Shown piece by piece: positions 24,973 to 36,368 of a DNA stretch of 64,000 nt (position 1 is its first letter; each line of letters begins with the position of its first letter). The translations under genes were made by a program, and so were the position numbers. The DNA is taken from contig NGBS01000874.1 in the NCBI GenBank assembly GCA_002245135.1, positions 302,567 to 366,566 on the forward strand, in the 5' to 3' direction. The notes under the pieces were generated by a model. The model searched no databases. It was given only the letters and a program-made list of their open reading frames with translations, and had not been told where the DNA came from. The stretch comes from Proteromonas lacertae. Its lineage: Eukaryota > Sar > Bigyra > Opalinata > Proteromonadidae.

Positions 24973-26279
24973 TTATATTTCATTATTTTCAAAATCAGCA
25001 GTTGTTAATATTTCATCATCTTCAATCACATTTTTTAAATTACCATCTTCTTTCACTTTGATTTTATCCATAACTTTCTTAATCTGTTTAACAATTTGTT
25101 TTTTATATTCTATTACACATTTCCCTTTATTCAATTCCTCATATATACTTTTAATCTGTTGTTTAAATGATTTAAAAACAACAGAATACTTTCTAATTAT
25201 CTTTTGATAAAAATTAATAGCTTCTACTTTTGATAAATCCAAAGGGTTATCACTCCAATCAATTTTATTCATATTATTTTCATCTAACTCATAAAGCCAT
25301 TTAATAAACTCTTTAATTCTCTTATATTCTTTATTCCTTTCTTTTTCTACATCACTACTATTATCATCATTTTTGTCACTATTCTTTATAGATTGTAAAT
25401 AATTCTTCCTCAATGTATGATATCTCATTTGTAATATTTTTTCACAAACACCAGGAAAAAACATAGCGATTGTTCTATAAGATATGTGTTCTTTTGGATA
25501 TTTAATATCATCCTCTGGATATCTTTCTTTATCATGAAATAATCTTACTAAAGTCAATAATAAATCATCATATTCTGGTGTAAATTTGAAGTTATCATCT
25601 TGTAGTAAGTGCTTGTATTTCTGTTCTATTAAATGAGGTGGACGTTTGATTATTTTTGCTATTTTATTCCATTTACATCCATATTCACTCATCTATTTAA
25701 CATAATATAATAAAATTAGTTTTATACTAATTCTATCAGTCGTTTTTTATCTTCTTCAGACCATTGTCCTTTTTTGCCATTATAATATAAATTTATAACT
25801 CTCATAAGTAAAGTGTTACTCCTTTCATTTGGGAAATGTTCCATTACACGACCCCAAAACTGTCTACTGAAAGATCTTGGTAGTTCACCACATGCTAACT
25901 GTTCAAGCATTTCTTCTGGACTTTCATATTGACCTCTATATACTTCTTTAGCTTCATGTTCAACAATTTGCTTGAGTCTTTCATTAAATTCTTTAGAAAG
26001 CGGTCTTCTATGTCGATCAGTTTTTGTATTTCTTGTTTTCTGCCTACATTTCACATATGTGATAATTGTGTGTTTTATGAATTTTTTATTTGGTAGTCTG
26101 TATAGCTGATGGTCTGGATCTAATACAGGAGCAACATCACTTCTTTTAAGCTCTACATGTTAATCATAGCGATTATACGATATTTAAATAGTGGATACTT
26201 CCCATAAGGAGGAAATGCTATATAGATATATAAACATAAGTATACATATCGAAGGAGACTTTTTCTTTGGCTCTTTCAT
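24973..26279 (-). CDS. REB1/TTF1-like Myb DNA-binding protein
   Basis: Putative DNA-binding protein of the REB1/TTF1/DMTF1 group, which acts at rDNA terminators or promoters. The central part reads FWGRVMEHFPNERSNTL, GQWSEEDKKRLIELV and, after a roughly 35-bp intron (about 25693-25727), EYGCKWNKIAKIIKRPPHLI with EQKYKHLL, two consecutive SANT/Myb units. A third Myb-like unit follows (FKFTPEYDDLLLTLV, SYRTIAMFFPGVCEKILQM), then a Lys/Asp-rich tail to TAA 24973-24975. The N-terminal part is open from about 26150 (LKRSDVAPVLDPDHQLYRLP); further upstream, MKEPKKKSPS at 26279 is a possible start joined by short introns, but one junction does not keep frame, so the 5' end is uncertain. Confidence 0.65.
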
Positions 26280-26497
26280 GATTAGTAATTTTTCTATCAA
26301 ACCCAATAGCAAGCTTAATATTAATGTTTATTTTATGTTCATCTTAAAGGCATAAAATAGTGTAAATATGAATATTATGAGTGTTTGAATAAAAAATATC
26401 AAATCAACAAAATCTCACAAAAAAAAGAAAGAAATATTATTATTACATTAACAACAGTTTTTCTCATAGAAAACTATTACAAAACAACAAATATCAA

Positions 26498-28061
26498 TCA
26501 CTTTCTCTTATTCTTCTTCTTACTATGGCCAGGTTTTGGTTGAAATCCAACTTTAATCTCATTCTTCTTCCTATAGTTTATTTCAAATCCACCATCATAA
26601 CTATTTTCATCAAAAATACTTTTTGCCTTTATTTTGGCTTTTGCAAATTTCTTCCATTCACCTGTCAACAATTGATCTTCGCATAATAAAATATCTCTTT
26701 CTCTTCCACCTTTTGGTTTTGGTAAAGAACACTATTAAAATATATATAATAATAATAATATATACCATTGTTCCTTTTAGATTGATTTTCTTTGGTGCAT
26801 TTCCATAATACACTCTTCCATCTTTAATATACATTGCTATTCTTAATAAATGACTGTTTCCACAATTTGGACAGAATAAACGGTTTGTATCTCTTATCTT
26901 TTCAAAACAAGCTTCACATTCAAGTATCCATTGCTTTAATTTTCTAATTCTAAGACCATTGTAGGATAATATTCTCATTCCCATTTGTAATGATACATTC
27001 TAACATAAATATAAAGATAATTAAAATAATTATACTTGCATATAAAAGTCTCCAGTTGTCATTCCAACTATTCCTCTGTCTTCATTCTTCTTATTCGTAT
27101 TAACGAAGTTATTTTCAATTGGTCGGAATATATCCAACATCATTGGGAGTTATCCAATTACCTGCATCTTCATCATCTGCTTCTATCATTGTTGATGTAA
27201 CAGTTGAATTACCAATAATGTGACTTTCTATAACGGATGGTTTATCTTCACTCTTTCCATTATTATTTTCATTATTATTTTGTTCTTGTAGCTTTTTATT
27301 TTGTTTTTCTTCTTCTTTTCTCAATTGTTCCTGTAGTTCTTGCTCTTGTTCTTGTTTTATTCTAGCTTTCACTTCTTCTTCTATTCTTATTTGATCTTCA
27401 TCTGTCATTATTGGTTCATCATCTATTATATTGTTTTTAATTGCATCTAGTGATGGGAAAAGTTCTTCTTCTTCTTTTGTTTTGTTTGTAGTTGATTCAG
27501 TTGTAGTTGTAGCTAGTAGAAGGTGGTGGTGGAATATTCCATGTTTTGGTTGTAATTGGAATGTTTTTTGGTTTTGAATCTTCTTCATTTTTTATTTCAT
27601 TTTTTGGCTATTTTGAATGAATATTAATATATATATATATATATATATACTTTTGGAGCAAAATGAATATGAGATGTTCCTACAAATTCTTTTTCTAATT
27701 GCAACTGTAAAGCTAATACTTTGATATCTACAGGAGATAGAAAACCTAAATCTCCAGTATATTTTGCAAACTCACGTACTATAATAAAAACAATAAAAGC
27801 ATTAATTCAATACTCTGTTTAATGCATTCATCAGATGGTTCTCTATATTGTATTGTATATGGTAGTGTATTTAATATAGCTTTTGATTGTTCATCTTTTA
27901 TTTCATTCTATTGTCTCAGGAACGCTATAGAAATTCTAATGTAATTTTACAAACTGGATGAATACCTTAGCTAAATGTTCCAATCGAACGCTATGAATAA
28001 TAGCACCTGAATCAATAACTAAATGCTCGTATCTAGGCTCTACAACGCTTGAACCTTCCAT
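26498..28061 (-). CDS. NOB1: 20S pre-rRNA D-site endonuclease NOB1
   Basis: PIN-domain ribonuclease that makes the 3' end of 18S rRNA in the cytoplasm. Start MEGSSVVEPRYEHLVIDSGA has the first PIN acidic residue (VIDSGAII). Short introns separate VRLEHLAK, then VPETIE...EIKDEQSKAILNTLPY, VREFAKYTGDLGFLSPVDIK (second acidic cluster) and LEKEFVGTSHIHF. A charged middle leads to GNWITPNDVGYIPTN, then the zinc ribbon CEACFEKIRDTNRLFCPNC preceded by MGMRILSYNGLRIRKLKQW, and the lysine-rich C terminus KPGHSKKKNKRK before TGA 26498-26500. One extra T near 27917 breaks the PIN exon. The gene is divergent from RPB6 with 65 bp between start codons. Confidence 0.9.
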
Positions 28062-28126
28062 TAATGATAAAAAATGCTTGATAAAAGCTTGAAATTCTAA
28101 AAAGAGTCATTTCAAATTTCTTATAG

Positions 28127-28489
28127 ATGGAGATTGAAGAGAACTCTGAGATTATCACAGTCGAAAATGACGATCAATTGCCATCAAATAAAAATAGAAT
28201 TACTACCAGATATATGACTAAATATGAAAAAGCAAGAATATTAGGTGCCAGATCATTGCAATTAAGGTATTTTCAATGATAAAATGATTCATATATATAG
28301 TTTAAATGCACCTCCTATGACAGAAATTGGCCAAGAGACAGATCCGCTTAAAATTGCCGAGAAAGAATTAAACGAGAAAAAAGTATAATTGATGCTTATT
28401 AAAAATAGATTCCAATAATTATAAGAAGATATTTGCCAGATGGTTCTTATGAGGATTGGTCAGCTAACGAATTATTACCTTTAATATGA
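28127..28489 (+). CDS. RPB6: RNA polymerase subunit RPB6 (shared by Pol I, II and III)
   Basis: Small subunit that holds the clamp of all three nuclear RNA polymerases. Exons are joined at introns 28267-28300 (34 bp) and 28383-28408 (26 bp). The product of about 100 residues has an acidic N terminus (MEIEENSEIITVENDD) and the invariant core: RITTRYMTKYEKARILGARS, LNAPPMTEIGQETDPLKIAE, IPIIIRRYLPDGSYEDW. TGA stop. Complete and intact, so it is a useful test of intron rules and of UGA as a true stop in the host. Confidence 0.96.
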
Positions 28490-28738
28490 TTGTACTATTT
28501 ATTTAATCATTTTTTCTTTGTTTTTGTATTTCTATGTTTATTGGTGGTGTTTCAAAATCTTGTGTAAGTATCAGATTACATGGACTGTAATAAAGTTAAT
28601 ATGTAATATTGCAGATACTGCAATATCCTTACCTATTGATGCATTATGTAACGATCAAAAATCAAAAAAGTCAACGTTTAAAAATTTGGGGAAAAATTAC
28701 TTAAAAATTTCAATTTTTTGATTAAGCAGTATTTATCG
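28490..28738. other. Intergenic spacer between RPB6 and EB1 genes
   Basis: About 250 bp in the head-to-tail arrangement. A 67-codon frame (28518-28721) is hydrophobic and Lys-rich, resembles translated AT-rich spacer and lacks a match I know, so I do not call it a gene. Confidence 0.45.
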
Positions 28739-30777
28739 ATGGATATCACTCGTCACACAATAGGAAGAACAGAATTGCTTGACTGGATCAATGATACATT
28801 CTCAACAAGATATACAAAGATAGAAGAGACTTGCGATGGAGCAATTGCGTGTCAAATAATCGATTGCCTATTTCCTGGTATATTTGGTGTTGTTATTTTT
28901 TTAGGTACTATTCTAATGTCTAAGGTTGGCTTTGCTTACAAAAATAGTTTTGATTACTTTAAAAACTATAAAGTACTACAAAGTGCCTTTACAAAGAACG
29001 GAATAGACCATGTATATAATATTGCTTTATGGTAAACATAGACAATTGATGTTGAGAATCTAAGTAGAGGGAAATATCAAGATAGTTTTGTATTTATGAC
29101 ATGGTTAAAGTTTTTTTACGATGAAAAATACGAAACAATCTCAAACAGAATTGAAAATGACAAATATGCCAATCCACCTTACTTCCCATATCGATCCAGT
29201 ACTTCGTCGTGAAAGAGCAAAAGGTGGCAAAGAATTCAACAAGAAACACGGTTCAACAAGTAACGGTAATGACTCACCAAATAAATCATCAACCAAAAAA
29301 ACAGGGACAGCCAAAAAATCCCCAAACAAGTCGACCACCACAAAGAAATCAACTTCAACTTACGGAAATAAAAAGACAACAACATCAACTTCAACATTAA
29401 GAGGTGGAAATAATGATGTAAAGTCATTAAAAGCAGAAAATCAGAAATTAATTGATGAAATAAACGATTTAAAACAAATTCATGAAACATTACCAACATT
29501 AGAAGGAGAAAGAGATTTCTATTATAAGAAATTATTAGCAATTGAACAGTTATTAAAGGAAAAAGGATGTAATGAAAGTGATGAAACTATTGAAGGACAG
29601 ATTTTAAGATTATTATATATAACTGAAGAAGAAAATCCTGATGATATATTGAATGAAAATCATCAAATACAAAATAAAACCAAGAGACAACCACAACAAC
29701 CACAACAGGAAGTAACAAAGCCCAAAACATCACCAGCAAGTTCAAATTCAATGAATAACAGCAATAGACCCAAAACAACTCCAACTTTAGAATTATCCCA
29801 TAACAATATGGTTAAAAGTAACAAGAACTTACAGTCATCTCAGAAGAAGCCAGATACTACTACTACTACTACTACCACTACTACCGACCACTACTAAAAG
29901 TATTGAACCAACAACAGAAGTTGTAATTGAAGAAGAAGTAGTTGAAGATGCTAATTATGGTGATTTACAATTTGATGAAAATGGAAATTTGATAGATGAA
30001 GGTGTAATTGAAGACCAAGTAGATGATGGAGGTAATGCAGCAGCAGCAGATGAACAACAACAACAACAACAAGATGAATCTCAACTTGATTTAGATACAC
30101 AATTTGATGAAGATGGTAATTTAATAGAAACTGGTTTAGAAGATGTTCAATATGATGAGAATGGAAATGTGATAGATAATGATGGTGCTGGTGCTGAAGT
30201 ACAGTATGATGAAAATGGAAATCCCATTGAAGGGGGTGATGTTCAGTATGATGAGAATGGAAACCCTATAGAAGTACAATATGATGAAAATGGCAACATT
30301 ATTGAAAGTGGAGATGTCCAATATGACGAGAATGGTAATCCCATTGAAGGAGGTGAAGTACAGTATGATGAGAACGGAAATCCTATTGAAAGCGAAGTGC
30401 AGTATGATGAAAATGGAAATCCCATCGACGGAGCAGAGGTTCAATACGATGAAAATGGAAATCCGATAGAAAATGAAGTTCAGTATGATGAGAACGGTAA
30501 TCCTATTGATGGTGGTGAAGTACAATATGATGAAAATGGAAATCCCATTGAAGTCCAATACGATGAGAACGGAAATCCAATTGAAGGAGATGTTCAATAT
30601 GATGAGAATGGAAACCCAATATACGATGATGGAACTCAATACGACGAGAATGGTAATCCAATTGAAGTTCAATATGATGAAAATGGCAATCCAATCTATG
30701 ATGATGGAACACAGTATGATGAGAATGGTAATCCTATTTATGATGAACAATACGATGAAAACTATGTTGATCAGTAA
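28739..30777 (+). CDS. EB1-family microtubule plus-end protein with long C-terminal repeat tail
   Basis: Tracks growing microtubule ends. The calponin-homology domain is spread over three exons (introns 28878-28904 and 29012-29041): MDITRHTIGRTELLDWIND, CDGAIACQIIDCLFPG, FDYFKNYKVLQSAF, FMTWLKFFYDEKY. A basic linker (IDPVLRRERAKGGKEF, then Ser/Thr/Lys-rich) precedes the coiled coil and EBH domain (KAENQKLIDEINDLKQIHE, LEGERDFYYKKLLAIEQLL). Two single extra bases, near 29188 (a C) and near 29887 (a G within ACC repeats), break the frame; across them the protein continues into 15 full QYDENGN-type repeats. Usual EB1 proteins end soon after the EBH domain with EEY/F; this one adds about 290 acidic residues and ends DEQYDENYVDQ. 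Confidence 0.82.
30145..30774 (+). repeat. Tandem coding repeat, QYDENGNPI units in EB1 tail
   Basis: Fifteen full copies of VQYDENGNPI (variants TQYDENG, NVI, NII) and a partial last copy, spaced by 0-7 acidic or glycine residues, with two more diverged copies upstream (LQFDENGNLI, TQFDEDGNLI). Nucleotide sequence varies at synonymous sites between copies while the peptide is kept, which suggests selection on the peptide rather than a fresh DNA expansion. Confidence 0.9.
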
Positions 30778-30903
30778 ATATTAATACTATAATTAAGTCG
30801 AATATATAATTTCTAACTATATATTTCTTTTTTTCTATGATTTTAATAAAATACACCAACATAGAATAAAAAATGTTATATGCCTCATATTACATATTTC
30901 ACT

Positions 30904-31570
30904 TTAATTAGCTGGGTGAAATTCTGGGCATTTGATGGCTTTATGTCCAGCCTTGTGACAATAAGCACAGGTTCTTTCTTCTTTACATTCTCTTATACGA
31001 TGACCTGATTTCAAACAGTTTCTACATACTGGTTCTTCTTTACAATCAGTAGCTTTGTGTCCTTCCTTTAAGCAGTTGCTACATTTAGCTGTATTCTTAC
31101 AGTCGCTCATACGATGACCATATTCACCACAGTTTCTGCATACACCGTTAAATGGTTGTTTACTTCTTTCTGGACATTCCTTTGTTAAATGGTCGGCTTT
31201 GTGGCATATTCTGCATGCAGGTTCATTTGGGCATCCACGTGCTTGATGTCCAGTTTGGAAACAATGAGAACAGACTTCTTCATTCTTACAATCTGCAGCA
31301 ATGTGTCTATAAATGCATTATTATTATCTAAAAATACCCTTCTTGGAAGCATTTACGGCATATCTTCTCTTTTGGGCAATCTCTTACATTGTGACCAGGG
31401 AGATGGCAATTTGAACAAATACGTGGTCCAGATCTGAAATATCTGCCACCATTACGGTAACCTCCATAATAACCACCTCTTCTACCTCTGAAACCTCTTC
31501 TGCCTCTACCTCTACCTCTTCTTTCTCCCTCACGTTCTTGTGTATTCACTTGTTGCTCAGTGCTGCTCAT
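30904..31570 (-). CDS. CCHC zinc-knuckle protein, CNBP/Gis2-like
   Basis: Single-stranded nucleic-acid-binding protein of the CNBP/Gis2/HEXBP type. The start MSSTEQQVNTQEREGE leads into an RGG-rich segment (RGRGRGRRGFRGRRGG), followed by eight C-x2-C-x4-H-x4-C knuckles, e.g. CSNCHLPGHNVRDC, CSHCFQTGHQARGC, CRNCGEYGHRMSDC and CAYCHKAGHKAIKC. One 31-bp intron (31307-31337) falls inside the second knuckle (CRKCFQEG / HIAADC). Intact, about 211 residues, TAA stop. RGG box plus many knuckles indicates RNA binding and translational control. It is a host gene with an intron, not a retroelement gag. Confidence 0.88.
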
Positions 31571-31716
31571 AGTTCTATAAAAATAGATTATTCAATTTTA
31601 CATACCTCTTCTCTCTACAAAATAAATAAATTAGATGATTCTTCTATCAACCAATCAGTTGCTTCCTAAAAGATGAATAATGTAACGAAACGAATTTATT
31701 TTTTGAAACAGAAAAA

Positions 31717-34700
31717 ATGAGCGATTACTCTTTACACGATCTGCCGTCTGTCTTAAATGATGTGATAGAGAAAGATCCATCATTATTTGCTCCTGGAATC
31801 GATATTACTTCCTTCCCAAAAGGATTCCCTGAAGCTAAATCTATTGAAGAACTTACTAAACCTCCTGATACTAAGTAGACTTTTATTGATTATCTTTTAG
31901 AAATATTGTTAAATCAAAATCTAAGAGAATTTCATTATTTCGTTCAAAACTAACTGGTGAAAAGCCATTCTTCCAACCAATTGAGCCTCTTGAAGAATCT
32001 CCAGAAGAGATAAATAAAAAAAGTGGATTGCTTGAATCAATGTCTGAAGATGAGGCATAATTTCTATTAATTTATTTGATTTAGATTCTAACTGCACAAA
32101 AAGAATTGACTGAACGTTTCTCTCCAGAAATTTTAGAGTACTTGAAAAAAAAGGGTAAAGAGAAAATCTTATATCAAACAACTGTCAAATCTGACAAAAA
32201 CTGTCATATACCTCTTGCACCTAAAGAAGAAGACATAATTGATAATAACAACAACTCATTACCTCCAGAAATACCAAATTTTGATATAAAACAAAAAGAA
32301 ACAATTTATGTTAATAAAAATGAAGGTTTATCAAAAACAATTGATTTATCTAAAATTGGGAATGAAGCTGATCTTGCGCAAGCTGCTTTAAAATACTTAT
32401 CACCCTATGAAAAATCAAAATTAGAGTGGTTAAAACCATTACCACAAATTAAAAAAGAAAAAGAAAAGAAAATAGAGAATGAAGAAAATGAAGAAAATGG
32501 TGAAACAATAAATACAAGATTGCAAAACACACGATTCAATTTTGAAGGAAAAATTATAGAAAATGAAGAAGAAGTTCCAGTAACTGTTGGTTTACATCAT
32601 CATGGAGTTGAACCAGAAAGGCCTGGATATACAATATTTGAATTATTGACATTAATAAGAAGTAGATTTGCACCACAAAGGGGATTAGCTATTGAAATAT
32701 TGAGAAATATTATCATAAATAGAGGAATAAGCGTATGTATATAATAAAAATATAATTTTAATAGTATATGACTAATTCAATAATAATCCCAGATATGTTA
32801 CCAAGTGAATTAATATTGAGTGTAAGATGTAGTATAGATAGTGATAATATCAATGATATTGAAAATGGATTATTAGTATAAATGCATTGTATTTTATTGT
32901 ATTATATAGTGTATTCATTCATTGCTTCAATATACAGGTGAATATGAAAGGCTAAATATATTAAATAATATGTATAATGAATATGCATTAATTCCACCAC
33001 TAATTACTCCACAAAGTGATTTTATTCCATTAGTTGGTGAAGAAAATAATAAAGAAATAGAATTATGTGAAAATGATATGATTATTGGCTTTATTAATAT
33101 GGATATTATTGATAGAATTAATTATATTTTAGTTCATTATGGTGATATTGAATCAATAGTGAGAAGTTGTATGAAATTATTGTGTTTGTTTGCTTCACAT
33201 TCATTGAATGTTGCTCAAAAAGTATTTTTTAATATATTTTATTATTAATAGATATATAATCATTCATCATTATTTCCATTAATCATCAAGAATTATATAA
33301 ATGTGACATTAACAGATAAAGGTGAAACAAGCAATGCAATATCTATTATACAAATTGATGCTATTAATTTGTTGATTAATTTAGCTCAATCTTCAAAGGA
33401 AATTGCTGTTAGTTTAGATAAACAAGGAGTATTTAATATACTAAAAAGATTTCTGTTATTGCATGAAGATATAATATATCAAAATAATAATGAAAAAGTA
33501 GTAACAAATGAGAAAGAAAAAGATGAAAAAATAGTAGATAATGATAGAAAAAATGACAAGTTAAAATCAATTCAAATTAGGATATTATTATTATGGAGAA
33601 TATGTTTACATTATAATATTGATGTTTCTAACGTTATTCCACTCTGTAGTGAATTTCATAATACTTTAATAGGATTAAATTCAAATGGGAAATATTCAAA
33701 GGAAGTGTTTTATTTATTAGAATCATTGTGTAGAAAGAATCTACCAGATGATGTATATTAATATATTTTATTATTTATAGATAAATACTTCTATATTATA
33801 TACTCTCTGCCATGAATTACCAAAACAACATCAAATAGTTGAAAATATAACAATTGATGAAATGAATATACAAACAGGCTATTTACACTATTTATCATCA
33901 TTCTATTGGATGATTTATAATGATGATGATATAAAGAATAAAGAGAATGAAAATGTTCAGTTATTATCTATTCATTTAGAATCAATAATTCAGTTATTTA
34001 GTAAAAGTGAAGTGATTAGTAGACTGTTAGAAGAAATAACCAATAAAAAGGTAGAGTGTAATAATAATGAACAATACGAATACAGTTGTACTGTATTTGA
34101 TTGGATTTATGGATATATTCGTCTTATTTATAATTATATTGAGAATAATAATACAATTAATGACAAAAACAATATAATAATTGATTTAGTAATTAGTATA
34201 AGTAATAAATTAAAAGATTATTTAATCCATATGACAATTTATAATTCACCATCATATATATATTATAGAACAATAGTAATAAACATAATTCATGAAATAA
34301 TAAGAATATTGATGTTATATGATAATGTATATATATATTATAATGATTTATTTATTTACTGTAAATAGAGGCGTTACAAATATTTCAATGTTTATTATTC
34401 ACTCTCCTATTTTATAATATCAAATTATTTACCAGGACAAGAGTATAAAGCAAAAGAAACACTTTCAAAAGTATTATTTGATCCTTTATCATTAAAACAC
34501 ATTTTTCAAACAAATAATAATAATTATAATAACCAATCAAAATACTCTGAATTAGATTTCAGAAATATCTTATATCCGTTATACCAACATTTTATTGGAC
34601 AATCACCTTTAGTGGATTATTCTACCAAATTATACTCCAAGTTAGAATTACCAAGTTATTTAGTATGTAAAAAAGAAATATATCATTCATTATTACCATT

Positions 34701-35710
34701 ACCTCATCATTGGTTGTTTATTCCATTTTTACCTGTAAAAGTTCAAGAAAAGAATGAAGAAAGTAATGGCGAAGAAGAAGATGATGATAGAACAACAACA
34801 ACAACAAGTGAAATGTTTCCAACAATAATTATAAATTCACTTTTATATTTTATAAAGTGTTTAGAAACAATATCTTCTGATATATTATCAGTTCATTATA
34901 ATGAAATTAAATTCTATTATATAATTCATTCGTTTTTATGTCATGAAGAGACTTTATGTAATAATGATTTTTGTGATAATATCAATTCATTATTAACTTA
35001 TTATATAAATAATAAATGTTCAATTGATAAAGAGTTATCATTCGTATATATTTTTATATATTTTATTATTTATTAATATATAGTTTGATGGATATTGTAA
35101 GGTTGTTTCTGAATCATCTCTTAATCAATTGATTATTGATTTATTTGACCATTATATTGAAGATTCATGGGGTAATATTTACTACACACATATCTTAAGA
35201 TCATTTTTAAATATGAATGTTACTTCAAAAATCAGATATAATATATGGAAGAGTTTATTCAATAATAATTTGTTTAAATTATTCAATTATCGAAAAGAGG
35301 ATGAATATCAATTAACCAATTATTCAAATTTACAGTTTTCTAGTTATATTATTCCGTATGAAACTGATTATAGTAATATTGAGTTATATAAGAATATATT
35401 GTTAGAGAATAAAAGTATAAACAATTGTGATTGGCTTTGCTCTATTTTATTAATTCATCTAAACCACTTCATTTTTGATAATACAACTGATCAAATTAGT
35501 TCATTAAATAGATCATTTCTGTATGAACTTTATAGAAGAAATGCAAATTTGTTTATTGGATTGTGTTGTTATTGTAATGAAGAGAATAAAGTAAAGTGTA
35601 GAAGTGAATATGTAACTGATATTGAAGAAATATTGAAGAATTCAAAATTAATTACGTATTTCAAAGAGAACAAAGAAATATACGACGCATTAGAGAAAAT
35701 AAAGAATTAA
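31717..35710 (+). CDS. RPAP1: RNA polymerase II-associated protein 1 (RPAP1)
   Basis: Large alpha-helical factor needed for Pol II assembly, nuclear import and Mediator contact. The start MSDYSLHDLPSVLNDVIEKD is followed by an exon ending MSEDE, then ILTAQKELTERFSPEILEYL, the RPAP1 N-terminal signature. The conserved C-domain signature is PGYTIFELLTLIRSRFAPQR with GLAIEILRNIII. The rest is HEAT-like helical sequence (IIQIDAINLLINLAQSSKEI; LLVWRICLHY-like ILLLWRICLHYNIDVSN). Introns lie near 31875, 32055-32084 (GC-AG), 32733, 32880, 33225, 33757, 34330, 35040; most are about 26-35 bp. The 3' two thirds read as long open exons to TAA 35708-35710. Conserved ends make the call good; the middle is diverged. 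Confidence 0.8.
32055..32084 (+). other. Candidate GC-AG intron in RPAP1
   Basis: Removing 32055-32084 (30 bp, gcataa...tttag) joins MSEDE to ILTAQKEL exactly as in the RPAP1 N-terminal signature. The donor is GC instead of GT, while every other intron I could place begins GT. A single sequence error is the alternative. Confidence 0.55.
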
Positions 35711-35831
35711 TCTTATCCATTTTGTATGTGTTATTATAGTATTTGTGAATTAATTGTTACATTTACATAAAATGATAATAAAAATAAGTTAATTACTTTT
35801 TACAATACTTCTATTTACTATATGTAATAGT

Positions 35832-36298
35832 TTAAATATCTATAGAGCATAGTTCTTTAATTTCTTTTGGTATCATCTCTTCCAAGTCTCCAACTATTGA
35901 TTTCCATTTATTCTCTTTTTCATCATAATGAAAATCATTAGGACCGCTAGAATTGTTGTAGAATAATAAATTATACCTTACAGGCGAAGTCAACCATATT
36001 TCTTTCTTATAACTTTGTTTATTCATGATATATGTGCCTTTTGAACCCAACGATAAGCTTAGACTATCATGCTAAACAGTGAAATTGAGAAAATACTCCG
36101 TTATCAATATCTACTTCATCAGATATTCCCAAAAGCTTTTCAAAACGATTTTCGAATGAATTGAATAGCTTTTCTACTTTCTGGTTGTATTCTGTTGTTG
36201 AAATTCTGAGAATTTTATAATTATATTGTATACAATCTATAGAATGGTGATAATGAAGTTAAACGTTTTGAAGAGTTGATTATTCTACTAATAGACAT
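35832..36298 (-). CDS. Frataxin, mitochondrial iron-sulfur cluster assembly factor
   Basis: Binds iron and stimulates the NFS1-ISD11-ISCU complex in the mitochondrial matrix. The start at 36298 gives a basic, Ser-rich presequence ([19 protein letters not shown]) typical of matrix targeting. Three introns (about 28, 25 and 30 bp; the last at 35947-35976) leave one frame of about 125 residues. Frataxin marks: [20 protein letters not shown] (helix 1 pattern), acidic [28 protein letters not shown] on the beta sheet, SPVSGP, and a C-terminal helix [14 protein letters not shown]. Intact. Shows that the host keeps classical mitochondrial Fe-S biosynthesis. Convergent with RPAP1. Confidence 0.92.
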
Positions 36299-36368
36299 AG
36301 AATCTGAATTTCTAATTAATACACTTGTATTATTGTATTAATTTGTATTTGCGTTAAAACATATCATA

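Noticed and set aside
28518-28721. 67-codon ORF between RPB6 and EB1
   Set aside because: Composition matches translated spacer DNA and no conserved motif or intron supports it.
30136-30750. 204-codon minus-strand ORF opposite the EB1 repeats
   Set aside because: It is the antisense shadow of the repeat array; its hydrophobic repeats follow from the complement of the QYDENGNPI codons.
30145-30774. CRISPR-like regularly spaced repeat
   Set aside because: The units are in-frame coding repeats of QYDENGNPI with variable spacers of 0-7 codons in a eukaryotic gene, not direct DNA repeats with unique spacers.
30904-31570. Retrotransposon gag with zinc knuckles
   Set aside because: Eight knuckles plus an RGG box, a host intron and no reverse transcriptase nearby fit CNBP/Gis2-like proteins.
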